DNA from: Micavibrio aeruginosavorus_D
GTDB taxonomy: Bacteria; Pseudomonadota; Alphaproteobacteria; Micavibrionales; Micavibrionaceae
Direction: 5' to 3'
Assembly (NCBI RefSeq): GCF_051245535.1
Contig: NZ_CP195303.1
Span: 1,054,001-1,118,000, forward strand
Length of the DNA: 64,000 bases
A program made the position numbers and the translations under genes. Shown one piece after another: positions 1 through 8,360 of this stretch (the first letter of the stretch is position 1; each line of letters opens with the position of its first letter). The notes below the pieces were generated by a model. It saw only the letters and a program-made list of their open reading frames with translations. It ran no database searches and was not told the DNA's origin.

Positions 1-2
1 TC

Positions 3-668
3 CTGTACTACATCGCCGAAAATTTGAGCGCCCGCGCCGATGAATTCGCCGCCCGTATCAAATCCATGACCGATTGCACCCCGGCCGCGGCGAAAAAAGA
101 AGTCGAACTGGCCATTCAACGCCTGTTCTACTACGCCGGATGGACGGACAAGCATGACGGCGCGGTGCATACCCCGCCGCTGCGCGGTGTCACACTGGCG
201 ATGAATGAACCGGTTGGCGTGATGGGTATTGTCTGCCCGGATGATCAACCGTTCTTGTCGTTCATCTCACTGGTTGCTCCGGCGATTGCCATGGGCAATG
301 CGTGCGTGGTTGTGCCGTCCACATTATATCCGCTGGCCGCGACTGATTTTTATCAGGTGCTGGAAACATCGGATGTACCGGGTGGTGTTATCAACATCGT
401 CACGGGTGACCGCGCAACGCTGACCAAAACCATTGCCGAACATGACGGCGTGGATGCAATTTGGTATTTCGGCGCGGATGACGGGTCCGCATTTGTCGAG
501 GCCGCATCGATCAGCAACCTGAAACAAACATGGTGCGATTATGGGCTGGCCCGCGACTGGACCAAATCGGCGCAAGCCCAAGGCCGCGAATACTTACGCC
601 GTGCAACACAGGTGAAAAACATCTGGGTTCCGTACGGCGAAAGCAGCGGCGGCGGCGGCGGGTACTAA
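3..668 (+). CDS. Aldehyde dehydrogenase-fold protein, C-terminal part (partial at window start)
   Basis: The frame is open from the window edge; residues before the TTG at 24 (LYYIAENL...) continue the same protein, so the gene starts outside the window. The sequence follows the ALDH NAD-binding domain: PVGVMGIVCPDDQPFL, a PSTLYPLAATDF segment in place of the usual KPSE/PL motif, and VPGGVINIVTG. The following segment, normally FTGS...GR and LELGGK with the catalytic Cys further on, is reduced to YFGADDGSAF and ends soon after with a Gly-rich tail (SSGGGGGY). This looks like the second, non-catalytic ALDH half of the long two-domain ALDHs known from alphaproteobacteria. Substrate unknown. The full gene would be needed to confirm a catalytic first half. 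Confidence 0.75.
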   Translation: MYYIAENLSARADEFAARIKSMTDCTPAAAKKEVELAIQRLFYYAGWTDKHDGAVHTPPLRGVTLAMNEPVGVMGIVCPDDQPFLSFISLVAPAIAMGNACVVVPSTLYPLAATDFYQVLETSDVPGGVINIVTGDRATLTKTIAEHDGVDAIWYFGADDGSAFVEAASISNLKQTWCDYGLARDWTKSAQAQGREYLRRATQVKNIWVPYGESSGGGGGY

Positions 669-690
669 GCCCCACCAAAAAAGTATGTCC

Positions 691-793
691 GTCATCCCGG
701 AAAACGCGCCAGCGTTTATCCGGGATTTTTGCCGTGTTGTTACCCTCACGGCCCAAACCCCGGACAAGGGCTAACGCCCTTTCCGGGGTGACG
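691..793. repeat. GTCAT...ATGAC-type palindromic repeat, copy 1
   Basis: The element begins with GTCATCCCGG and ends with CCGGGGTGACG. It holds two nested hairpins: TCCCGGA...TCCGGGA and ACCCCGGA...TCCGGGGT. It fills most of the gap between the ALDH gene and the next ORF and may also act as a transcription terminator. It is one of eight related copies in this window. Confidence 0.8.
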
Positions 794-908
794 TTTATTT
801 GATATTTCCCATCAACGCCGCCATTTCCCATATCCTAAACCCAAAATTAACCCTTTTCAGGTGTAATGGGGGCACAGAATAAAGGGGCTTCGGGGGAACG
901 CAGCAGCC

Positions 909-1256
909 ATGGCAACAGATTTCGACTTTATCACTGGCGAAGCGCACGCACGACCCGCGGCCATGCCCTACCCGTCTTTGGTTGAAAGCATGAACGTCAA
1001 TCTGGTCGTCAACGACGCCGGAAAAATCTTCATCCTGCACGACAAAAAATTTCCATGCGTCATGAACTGGGTCGAATACGACACCGACAGCGGCCAACTC
1101 GCTTTGGTTGCTCATGACGGCACCATGATTGATTTCGGCATGATTATTCAGGCCCCCATCCGCAAACGCATGATGAACGCAACGGATATCAGCACCTTGC
1201 TGGTCGGGGATAATCGGATTGACGATTTTTATATTATGCCGCTGATTATTCGATAA
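909..1256 (+). CDS. Hypothetical protein, 115 aa
   Basis: I do not recognise this family. The protein is soluble, without a signal peptide or membrane segment. It has alternating hydrophobic stretches (NVNLVVNDAGKIFILHD, GTMIDFGMIIQAPI) that suggest a small beta-rich fold. The ATG at 909 has GGGGGA about 12 bases upstream. The next gene starts 13 bases after the stop, so the two are probably co-transcribed. Confidence 0.65.
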   Translation: MATDFDFITGEAHARPAAMPYPSLVESMNVNLVVNDAGKIFILHDKKFPCVMNWVEYDTDSGQLALVAHDGTMIDFGMIIQAPIRKRMMNATDISTLLVGDNRIDDFYIMPLIIR

Positions 1257-1269
1257 CGCAGGTGATAGA

Positions 1270-1722
1270 ATGACAACCATTTCCGCCACAACTGTACAAC
1301 AAGCCCCCGGTGCCGCCACCACGGTTGGATCCATGGTTCATGGCGATCCGAACAGCCTGTTCCAGCAGGCCGGCATGGAAACACCAGGCGTCGACCCCAA
1401 TCCGAATGCGGGTGGCGGGTTACAGAATATGATGGCCGCACTCGGCGATGCGATTCCGCAGCTCCAACAGATTTTTGAAGCCCTGATGAACACGTTCAAA
1501 CAATCCGGATCATTTCTGGATCAGGGCAACAACAATACCCTGACCCAAAAGGTTATGGAGATGGAAGGCGTGTCCGCCAAGCTGGGCTTCGTGAACCCCC
1601 AAAATGGCGAAGTCACCGTGGCCGGACCGCAAAATCAAGGCCCGCAAAACCAACTGGAACAACAACGCCCGCAACCCACCGCCCCGCAAAACCAACCGGG
1701 CATGGGGATGGGACCGGGTTAA
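1270..1722 (+). CDS. Hypothetical protein with Gln/Pro/Asn-rich C-terminus, 150 aa
   Basis: The family is not recognised. Residues 1-50 are Ala/Gly/Pro-rich, about 55-80 form a predicted helix (MMAALGDAIPQLQQIFEAL), and the last 40 residues are a low-complexity PQNQ-type tail. No signal peptide or membrane helix is visible. AGGTGATAGA precedes the ATG and supports this start. It sits 13 bases behind the 115-aa ORF and is likely its operon partner. Confidence 0.6.
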   Translation: MTTISATTVQQAPGAATTVGSMVHGDPNSLFQQAGMETPGVDPNPNAGGGLQNMMAALGDAIPQLQQIFEALMNTFKQSGSFLDQGNNNTLTQKVMEMEGVSAKLGFVNPQNGEVTVAGPQNQGPQNQLEQQRPQPTAPQNQPGMGMGPG

Positions 1723-1760
1723 TCCAACCCCACAACGCCATATTCACGCCGCTTTTTTGT

Positions 1761-1789
1761 TTGACAGTGGGACCTGCCGGGGATTATCC
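1761..1789 (+). promoter_or_regulatory. Candidate sigma-70 type promoter
   Basis: A perfect -35 hexamer TTGACA (1761-1766) is followed after 17 bases by TTATCC (1784-1789), a weak -10. It lies 33 bases before the ATG at 1822 and would drive the two-gene unit 1822-2684. Confidence 0.4.
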
Positions 1790-1821
1790 CTGCGCTGAAA
1801 TACCCCTTTGCAAAAGAGCCC

Positions 1822-2100
1822 ATGATGAGCCGTTACACCCTGACCCCGAACGACCCGGCCACCACCCGTGAACAGATGGAACATGCTGTTGCGACCCATG
1901 GGCATATGCGCGTGATTGAAACCACCGACAACAATATCGTGATCGATGCGGACGGCGACACTGTTTACGCGTTTGAAAAACGGTTCCCGGATTGGTCCGT
2001 TAAGCGCGGGGTTGAGGTTTATGCCGAAATTGCGCCGCCGAAGCTCAACAAAAAAATGCTGGAACGGTTGCGCGACCGCCTGACACGCAAACCGGAATGA
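1822..2100 (+). CDS. Hypothetical protein, 92 aa
   Basis: The family is not recognised. This short basic soluble protein has a centre that reads like a small beta-hairpin (RVIETTDNNIVIDADGDTVY) and a Lys/Arg-rich helical C-terminus (LNKKMLERLRDRLTRK). An ATG at 1825 is an alternative start one codon on. Its stop overlaps the start of the next gene (ATGA), a sign of translational coupling to the P-loop kinase-like gene. Confidence 0.65.
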   Translation: MMSRYTLTPNDPATTREQMEHAVATHGHMRVIETTDNNIVIDADGDTVYAFEKRFPDWSVKRGVEVYAEIAPPKLNKKMLERLRDRLTRKPE

Positions 2101-2684
2101 CCCACACGATTCCCGAACACATGATCGCCATGCTGCACGACCGGTTCATTGGAAACCGGGCCGCGTCGGATACGCCAACGGTATATTGCATGGCGGGTAT
2201 TCCGGGCTCGGGGAAAAGCACTTACGTCGATGCCGCCATTGCATGCGGGGATTTTCCGGCGAATGCGTTCATCCTGAACCCCGACCGCGTGATGGAGGCC
2301 CTGCCCGCCTATCACGACGATGTTGCCACGCTGGGCGCGGTGGCCGCGTTTGAACGCTGGGAAATGCCCTGCCGCACGCTGGCCTATGACCTGCTGGACC
2401 GCGCCGCCGCATCGCGGTTGAACATCATCAAGGATATGGGCTGCGCCCGTGTTGAAAATTACGACATGCTGGTGCGGTTGAAATCCTCCGGCTATCGCCT
2501 GCACATGGTGCATCTGGATTGCCCGGTCGATCTGGCTCTGGCGCGCATTCAAACCCGCGCCCGCCATACCCCGGCAACCATGGTGCGTGAACGTGCGGCA
2601 TCCCTCGCCGCCCTGCTGCCCCAATACCGGGCGCTGGCCGATCATTTCTCAGAAATTACCATATTGCAAAAACGGGCCGCCTAG
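2097..2684 (+). CDS. P-loop AAA_33/zeta-toxin-like kinase family ATP-binding protein
   Basis: Residues 34-41 form a Walker A motif (GIPGSGKS) after a hydrophobic strand (YCMAG), the layout of AAA_33 and zeta-toxin-type small-molecule kinases. Further signs are ILNPDRVMEALPAY, resembling the substrate-binding DD/DR segment, and the HLDCPVDLALARIQTR segment that normally holds the LID arginines. The 195-aa length suits a stand-alone kinase. The substrate is not evident. There is a 4-base overlap with the preceding ORF, and no antitoxin-like partner is recognised beyond that small protein. Confidence 0.75.
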   Translation: MTHTIPEHMIAMLHDRFIGNRAASDTPTVYCMAGIPGSGKSTYVDAAIACGDFPANAFILNPDRVMEALPAYHDDVATLGAVAAFERWEMPCRTLAYDLLDRAAASRLNIIKDMGCARVENYDMLVRLKSSGYRLHMVHLDCPVDLALARIQTRARHTPATMVRERAASLAALLPQYRALADHFSEITILQKRAA

Positions 2685-2686
2685 CC

Positions 2687-3100
2687 TTAAGCGTCACCCA
2701 GCCGGGCCAATGCCATAATCTTCTCCACCATGGCGAAGAAGCCATTGCGGCGGTTGGGTGATAAATGCTGGTCCAGCTCCAGATCGCTGAAGATCTGCTG
2801 AATATCCACAGATTCCACGCCCGCCCGGTCCTTGCCCCCATAGGCCAGCATCAGGATGTAAATCAGGCCCCGAATGATCTGGGCGTCGCTATCGGCCTCA
2901 AAATGGAACCGCCCGTCCCGCCAGCCCGCAATCATCCAGACCTTGGACGTACAGCCCTTAACGAAGTGCTCATCGACCTTCAGCGCCGGATCCATCACTG
3001 GAACACGACGGCCCAAATCAATGATATAGCGGTATTTATCCTCCCAGTCGTCAAACAGGGAAAAGCTACCAATCAGGTCCTGGAGCGTGGTTTCGGACAT
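2687..3100 (-). CDS. sufE: Cysteine desulfuration protein SufE
   Basis: SufE accepts persulfide sulfur from the cysteine desulfurase SufS and passes it to the SufBCD scaffold for Fe-S cluster assembly in the cytoplasm. Cys50 in the VKGCTSKVW motif is the sulfur-accepting residue. The N-terminal DDWEDKYRYIIDLGR and the later LSPNRRNGFFAM are family signatures, and 137 aa is the usual length. It stands alone, convergent with the P-loop kinase gene (2 bases apart) and divergent from clpX; no other suf genes are in the window. Confidence 0.95.
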   Translation of the reverse strand: MSETTLQDLIGSFSLFDDWEDKYRYIIDLGRRVPVMDPALKVDEHFVKGCTSKVWMIAGWRDGRFHFEADSDAQIIRGLIYILMLAYGGKDRAGVESVDIQQIFSDLELDQHLSPNRRNGFFAMVEKIMALARLGDA

Positions 3101-3330
3101 AAAATTTCACTATTCTTTAAGGGCTTGGGTCCATTGATTATAATATAAGCCTAAGGATGGCAACTGGGCAGCCCCGCCCTAGCGCGCTTTCAAGCCACGG
3201 CAAGACCTTGTCCGGCTTGAAAAAATGCACAAACTATATTGGAAAGGGGCTTGCGCCACTTCCAGCCAGTTGGCTAAATTGTAAGAAGACTGATTCTCAC
3301 CCTCTCTATTTAAGAACGGACCTCCCGACA

Positions 3331-4626
3331 ATGAGTAAAGCCGGATCAAGCGATACCAAAAATACCCTGTACTGCTCTTTCTGCGGGAAGAGCCAGCACG
3401 AGGTCCGCAAGCTGATTGCTGGCCCGAACGTATTCATCTGCAATGAATGCGTCGAGCTATGCACCGATATCATTCGAGAGGAAGACAAGACATCCATCGT
3501 CCGTTCCGGCGAAGGCGTCCCGACCCCGAGCGAGATCAAGGCTGTTCTGGACGATTACGTCATCGGTCAGGAACGCGCGAAACGCATTTTGGCGGTTGCC
3601 GTTCACAACCACTATAAACGGATTGAATCCAACACGTCGTCGGATGTTGAAATTGCAAAATCCAACATCCTGCTGGTTGGTCCGACCGGTTCGGGTAAAA
3701 CCCTGCTGGCGCAATCCATGGCCCGCATTCTGGACGTGCCGTTCACAATGGCTGACGCCACCACACTGACCGAAGCCGGTTATGTTGGCGAAGACGTTGA
3801 GAACATCGTTCTGAAACTGCTGCAGGCTTGCGATTACAACGTTGAACGCGCACAACGCGGCATCGTGTATATCGACGAGATCGACAAAATTTCCCGCAAG
3901 GGCGACAACCCGTCCATCACCCGCGACGTTTCGGGCGAAGGTGTTCAGCAGGCTCTGCTGAAACTGATGGAAGGCACCGTGGCCTCTGTTCCGCCGCAAG
4001 GTGGCCGTAAACACCCGCAACAGGAATTCCTGCAGGTTGATACGACCAACATCCTGTTCATCTGCGGTGGCGCGTTTGCCGGGATTGAAAAAATCATCGC
4101 ATCCCGCGGTAAGGGCACAGGCATCGGTTTCGGTGCAGATGTGCGCGACCCGGAAGATGTGAAAAACCCGCAAATCCTGCGCGACCTGCAACCGGAAGAT
4201 CTGATGAAATTCGGTTTGATCCCGGAATTCATTGGCCGTCTGCCTGTGATTGCCACGCTGGATGATCTGGACGAAGCCGCTTTGATCCAGATTCTGACCG
4301 AACCGAAGAACGCGCTGGTGAAGCAATATTCCCGCCTGTTCGATATGGAGAGTGTCAACCTGCGCTTCACCGACGGCGCCTTGAAGGCCATTGCAAAACA
4401 GGCCATCGAACGCAAAACCGGTGCCCGCGGCCTGCGCTCCATTCTGGAAGGCATGTTGCTGGACACCATGTTCGAAATGCCGGACAAGGAAGATCTGGAA
4501 GAAGTGGTGATCGAAGAGAAAACCGTCACCGAGAGAAAAGCACCGACCCTGGTCATGGCCGACAAGAAGAAGAAAAAAGCCAAAGACAAGGACGACGCCA
4601 AAGAATCCGAAGCCGCCGAAGCGTAA
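3331..4626 (+). CDS. clpX: ATP-dependent Clp protease ATP-binding subunit ClpX
   Basis: ClpX is the hexameric AAA+ unfoldase that recognises substrates and feeds them to ClpP. From the ATG at 3331 the protein is 431 aa, the usual length. The four-Cys zinc-binding domain (Cys15, Cys18, Cys37, Cys40) is followed by Walker A GPTGSGKT (117-124), Walker B VYIDEIDKI, the GYVGEDVE pore loop and the sensor-2 region KTGARGLRSIL. The open frame extends 58 codons further upstream, but that stretch has no family similarity. A TATAAT-like -10 lies at 3139-3144 with no clear -35. The C-terminus is unusually Lys/Asp-rich (KKKKKAKDKDDAK). clpP is not adjacent here. Confidence 0.97.
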   Translation: MSKAGSSDTKNTLYCSFCGKSQHEVRKLIAGPNVFICNECVELCTDIIREEDKTSIVRSGEGVPTPSEIKAVLDDYVIGQERAKRILAVAVHNHYKRIESNTSSDVEIAKSNILLVGPTGSGKTLLAQSMARILDVPFTMADATTLTEAGYVGEDVENIVLKLLQACDYNVERAQRGIVYIDEIDKISRKGDNPSITRDVSGEGVQQALLKLMEGTVASVPPQGGRKHPQQEFLQVDTTNILFICGGAFAGIEKIIASRGKGTGIGFGADVRDPEDVKNPQILRDLQPEDLMKFGLIPEFIGRLPVIATLDDLDEAALIQILTEPKNALVKQYSRLFDMESVNLRFTDGALKAIAKQAIERKTGARGLRSILEGMLLDTMFEMPDKEDLEEVVIEEKTVTERKAPTLVMADKKKKKAKDKDDAKESEAAEA

Positions 4627-4651
4627 GCACAGGCATTTTCGATAGACTTAC

Positions 4652-4681
4652 AAAAGACGGGGTTCACGCCCCGTCTTTTTC
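4652..4681 (+). terminator. Rho-independent terminator of clpX
   Basis: AAAAGACGGGG and CCCCGTCTTTTT form an 11-bp stem around a TTCACG loop, ending in a T run. It lies 26 bases past the clpX stop. Confidence 0.9.
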
Positions 4682-4826
4682 ATTCTCAGACCCTCAAAAC
4701 ACCCCCACATATGTCAAACCTCTGATTAACTTGATCTTATTCTTTACTGATTTATAGTTTTGGGTGGCGTTTATGCACTGCAACGGTGCCGCCGCTTTCT
4801 GTTGTAATTCGGGGGATGACCACACC

Positions 4827-5789
4827 ATGCAAAATCAGGCCAAAATTCAGTTCGATCCAAGCCGCACCTATCGCCTGATCACCCGGTCCGATATGGACGG
4901 TCTGGTCTGCGCCATTTTGCTGAAGGAACTGAACCTGATCGACGACATCATGTTCGTTCATCCGAAAGATATGCAGGACGGAAAGATCGAAGTCACCGAC
5001 CGCGATATTTCCACCAACCTGCCCTATGTCCCCGGCATCTACATGGCGTTCGACCACCATTCCAGCGAAGCCGAAAGACTGGATGGCATCAGCCCGGACA
5101 ATCACATTTGCGACATTCACGCCCCGTCCGCCGCGCGCGTGGTTTACAATTATTTCGGCGGCCCGGCCACCTTCCCCCGCATTGGTCAGGACATGATGGC
5201 GGCCGTGGACAAGGCGGACTCCGCTGGCTTCACCCGCGATGATATTTTAAACCCACAGGGTTGGGAATTGCTCAGCTTCCTGATGGATGCGCGCACGGGC
5301 CTTGGCCGTTTCCGCGATTTCGGCATTTCCAACTATCAATTGATGATGGAATTGATCGATTATTGCCGCGACCACACAATTGAACAAATTCTGGAACTGC
5401 ACCACGTCAAGGAACGGGTTGATCTGTACGAAGCGCACAAACTGAAAGCGCGCGAGCAGTTGGAAAAATGCTCCACCATCAATAAAAACCTGATCGTTCT
5501 GGATCTGCGCAACGAACCGCAAATCTGGGCCACCAACCGCTTCATGCTGTATGCTCTGTTCCCCCAATGCAATATTTCCATCCACGTGATGTGGGGCAAG
5601 AATGACCAGAACACCGTATTCGCCACGGGCAAATCCATCCTGAACCGCACCAGCAAAACGCACGTTGGTAATTTGATGCTGCATTATGGCGGCGGCGGGC
5701 ACGATGCCGCTGGCACCTGTCAGGTCGATAACGCCAAGGCCAATCAGGTTTTGGATGAATTGATCACAACAATCACCAAAGACGGTTAA
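4827..5789 (+). CDS. DHH family phosphoesterase
   Basis: DHH/DHHA1 proteins hydrolyse phosphodiester or phosphoanhydride bonds (oligoribonucleases, exopolyphosphatases, RecJ). Visible motifs are TRSDMDG (about 19-25), the DHH triad at 76-78 (FDHHSSE), and the C-terminal DHHA1 glycine motif GGGGHDAAG. The ATG at 4827 was chosen because GGGGGA stands 10 bases upstream; GTG and ATG codons at 4764 and 4773 would add a Cys-rich leader with no family support. The photolyase gene begins 6 bases after the stop, so the two may form an operon. The natural substrate cannot be read from the sequence. Confidence 0.85.
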   Translation: MQNQAKIQFDPSRTYRLITRSDMDGLVCAILLKELNLIDDIMFVHPKDMQDGKIEVTDRDISTNLPYVPGIYMAFDHHSSEAERLDGISPDNHICDIHAPSAARVVYNYFGGPATFPRIGQDMMAAVDKADSAGFTRDDILNPQGWELLSFLMDARTGLGRFRDFGISNYQLMMELIDYCRDHTIEQILELHHVKERVDLYEAHKLKAREQLEKCSTINKNLIVLDLRNEPQIWATNRFMLYALFPQCNISIHVMWGKNDQNTVFATGKSILNRTSKTHVGNLMLHYGGGGHDAAGTCQVDNAKANQVLDELITTITKDG

Positions 5790-5795
5790 GGGTTC

Positions 5796-7226
5796 ATGCT
5801 CGACTTTCCTGTCATCCTCTGGTTTCGGCAGGATTTGCGTCTGCAGGACAATCCCGCCTATCACGCCGCGCTGGAATCCGGCTCGCCCATTCTACCTGTC
5901 TTTATTCTGGATGATGACAATGCCGGCCCGTGGAAACGCGGAGCGGCCAGCCGATGGTGGCTGTACCATTCCCTGTCATCCCTGAACAAAAGCCTGCACG
6001 GCACGCTGGCCATCTTTCGCGGGGATGCCACGAAAATCATTCCCGAACTGGTCGATGCCGCCTGCGCGCACGCCGTGTTCTGGAACCGTTGTTACGAACC
6101 GTGGCGCATGGCGCGGGATTCGAGAATCAAAACCGGATTGGAACAAGCCAGCATCGCGGTGAAAAGCAGCAATGCCAGCCTGCTGTACGAACCATGGACC
6201 GTGAACAAGGATGATGGCACACCGTACAAGGTGTTTACGCCCTTTTTCCGCAAGGGCTGTCTGGGCCGTGGCGAACCGCCCGCACCGCTGGGCCTGCCGC
6301 ACCATGTTCCAACATTTTTCCCGCGCTTGAAACAATCGCTGCATATCGATGATCTGGATTTGCTGCCCTCCATCAAATGGGACAAGGGTTTCCACGATGT
6401 CTGGATTCCCGGCGAACATGGCGCGCGCACACGGCTGGGGCAGTTTCTGGATCACGAATTAAAAGGCTATAAAGAAGGCCGCAACCACCCTGACCGCGAA
6501 AATGTGTCGCGCCTGTCGCCGCATTTGCATTTCGGTGAAATCTCACCGCGCACCGCATGGCACGCCGTGCGCCACGCCATGGAATCCGACCCGGCGGTGG
6601 AAACCGATGGGGATTGTTTCCTTTCTGAACTGGGCTGGCGCGAATTTTCTTACTCCCTGCTCTACACCAACCCGGATATGCCGACCAAACCGCTGCAATC
6701 CAAATTCGCGTCCTTCCCGTGGGATAAGAACGACACCGCGTTGCGCGCATGGCAAATGGGCAAAACGGGTTACCCGATCGTGGATGCCGGCATGCGCCAG
6801 CTCTGGCAAACCGGGTGGATGCATAACCGCGTGCGGATGATCGTGGCGTCCTTCCTGATCAAGGATTTGATGCTGCCATGGACGGCGGGCGAAGAATGGT
6901 TCTGGGACACGCTGGTCGATGCCGATCTGGCCAACAACGCCGCCAGTTGGCAATGGGTGGCCGGGTGCGGGGCCGATGCCGCGCCCTATTTCCGCATTTT
7001 CAATCCCGTGACGCAGGGCACAAAATTCGATCCCGACGGCGATTATATCCGCGCCTTCGTCCCCGAACTGGCCGCCCTGCCCACCAAATATATCCATGAA
7101 CCATGGACGGCCCCGGACAATGTGCTAAAACAGTGTGGTGTGGAATTGGGTCAAACCTACCCCATGCCGATTGTCGATCATAAAGCCGCCCGCGAACATG
7201 CGCTGGCCGTGTTTAAAGGATTATAA
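5796..7226 (+). CDS. phrB: Deoxyribodipyrimidine photo-lyase
   Basis: This flavoenzyme uses blue light to split UV-induced pyrimidine dimers. Residues 1 to about 130 are the antenna (Rossmann) domain, beginning ILWFRQDLRLQDNPA. The C-terminal FAD-binding catalytic domain includes HLHFGEISPRTAWHA, GYPIVDAGMRQL, WMHNRVRM and NNAASWQWVAGCGADAAPY, the class I photolyase signatures. The 476-aa length is normal. It sits directly behind the DHH gene and 2 bases before the LD-carboxypeptidase gene, so the three look like one transcription unit. Confidence 0.93.
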   Translation: MLDFPVILWFRQDLRLQDNPAYHAALESGSPILPVFILDDDNAGPWKRGAASRWWLYHSLSSLNKSLHGTLAIFRGDATKIIPELVDAACAHAVFWNRCYEPWRMARDSRIKTGLEQASIAVKSSNASLLYEPWTVNKDDGTPYKVFTPFFRKGCLGRGEPPAPLGLPHHVPTFFPRLKQSLHIDDLDLLPSIKWDKGFHDVWIPGEHGARTRLGQFLDHELKGYKEGRNHPDRENVSRLSPHLHFGEISPRTAWHAVRHAMESDPAVETDGDCFLSELGWREFSYSLLYTNPDMPTKPLQSKFASFPWDKNDTALRAWQMGKTGYPIVDAGMRQLWQTGWMHNRVRMIVASFLIKDLMLPWTAGEEWFWDTLVDADLANNAASWQWVAGCGADAAPYFRIFNPVTQGTKFDPDGDYIRAFVPELAALPTKYIHEPWTAPDNVLKQCGVELGQTYPMPIVDHKAAREHALAVFKGL

Positions 7227-7228
7227 CG

Positions 7229-8164
7229 ATGGCCCAAAAGAAACCGATTTTACCGCCCGCTCTCAACCCCGGCGATACAATCGGCATCATGGCCCCATCA
7301 TCCCGCCGCGAAAAAACCGAAGTCACCGAATTTGAATCCATCCTGACCGCGCGCGGATTTAATGTGTACGTTCACCCGCAAACATTGGCGCGCCACCACC
7401 AAACCGCCGGAACCACCGCACAGCGCGTCGATGCGCTGCACGATCTGTTCCGCGATAAAGCCATCAACGCGATCTTCGCCGCCGGTGGCGGCAACCGCGC
7501 CACGACGATGCTGCAACATCTGGATATGGATTTGATCCGCAAGAACCCGAAAATCCTGATCGGCTACAGCGACGTGACATCCCTGCTGGGTGCGATCAAT
7601 GCGGACACGGGGCTGGTCACATTCCACGGCCCTGTCGCCTCCCGCCTGCGCCGCCCGATGCCAAAGGCGCAACTGGATCAATGTTTCAACATGCTGGCCG
7701 GGCAATCCGCCCCCATCCCCATGAACCGCGCCGCCGTGTTAAAAACCGGATCCGTGACCGGACGCTTGGTGGGCGGAAATCTCAGCCTGATGACCTGCCT
7801 GCTCGGCACGCCGTGGCAACCAGATTTCAAGGGCGCGATCCTGTTTCTGGAAGATTGCTTCGAAGAAACATCACGCATCGACCGTATGCTGGTCCATTTG
7901 GACAATGCGGGTGCGTTTGATGATATTGCCGGGCTGGTCATGGGCAAATTTTCGGATATGCAAGATACCGGTGGCACGAAATTCGGCTACAGCATGAAGG
8001 AAATTGTCGCCGAACGGCTGGACGGCCGCAAAATCCCCGCCATCATGAACGCCCCGTTCGGCCATGCGAAAGACCTCTACACCATTCCCTTTGGCGCAAC
8101 GGCCACACTGAATGCACGCGAAGGCAAAACCACATTGTCGTTCGCGGGACCTGTTGTGAAATAA
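7229..8164 (+). CDS. LD-carboxypeptidase (peptidase family S66)
   Basis: S66 peptidases cut the L-Lys/DAP-D-Ala bond of murein tetrapeptides during cytoplasmic recycling (LdcA) or inactivate microcin C (MccF). The nucleophile is Ser114 in IGYSDVTSL. The charge-relay Glu and His are expected in LFLEDCFEET and in FGHAKDLYTIPFG, both present. The N-terminal PGDTIGIMAPSS is typical. Length 311 aa is standard. No signal peptide is present, which fits a recycling enzyme. Starts 2 bases after the photolyase stop. Confidence 0.9.
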   Translation: MAQKKPILPPALNPGDTIGIMAPSSRREKTEVTEFESILTARGFNVYVHPQTLARHHQTAGTTAQRVDALHDLFRDKAINAIFAAGGGNRATTMLQHLDMDLIRKNPKILIGYSDVTSLLGAINADTGLVTFHGPVASRLRRPMPKAQLDQCFNMLAGQSAPIPMNRAAVLKTGSVTGRLVGGNLSLMTCLLGTPWQPDFKGAILFLEDCFEETSRIDRMLVHLDNAGAFDDIAGLVMGKFSDMQDTGGTKFGYSMKEIVAERLDGRKIPAIMNAPFGHAKDLYTIPFGATATLNAREGKTTLSFAGPVVK

Positions 8165-8165
8165 C

Positions 8166-8263
8166 GCGCCCCCTCTCCCTACCCCTCTCCCAGAGGGAGA
8201 GGGAACAAGACGCCGCATTATAAAAAGCCCCTCTCCCTCTGGGAGAGGGGTTGGGGAGAGGGC
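8166..8263. repeat. Two CCCTCTCC/GGGAGAGG palindromes
   Basis: Two hairpin units in tandem opposition: CCCCTCTCCC AGA GGGAGAGGG near 8182-8202, and CCCCTCTCCCTCTGGGAGAGG followed by GGTTGGGGAGAGGG (about 8227-8261). Both units are made of the same CT-rich/GA-rich sequence seen again at 35859, 44339 and 45875. No ORF is supported in this gap. Confidence 0.75.
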
Positions 8264-8360
8264 CTCTCTTGCCGGAGAAGGCCTTGCCGCCCTGTGCAAG
8301 TTCTGTCACGCTCCTATATCAGTAAAGCCTGCGTAACCCCTTGCTCCGTCCCGGTGCGCC

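Noticed and set aside
3157..3330. 58-codon upstream extension of clpX
   Set aside because: The family start is the ATG at 3331; the extension is low-complexity leader sequence with no similarity to ClpX.
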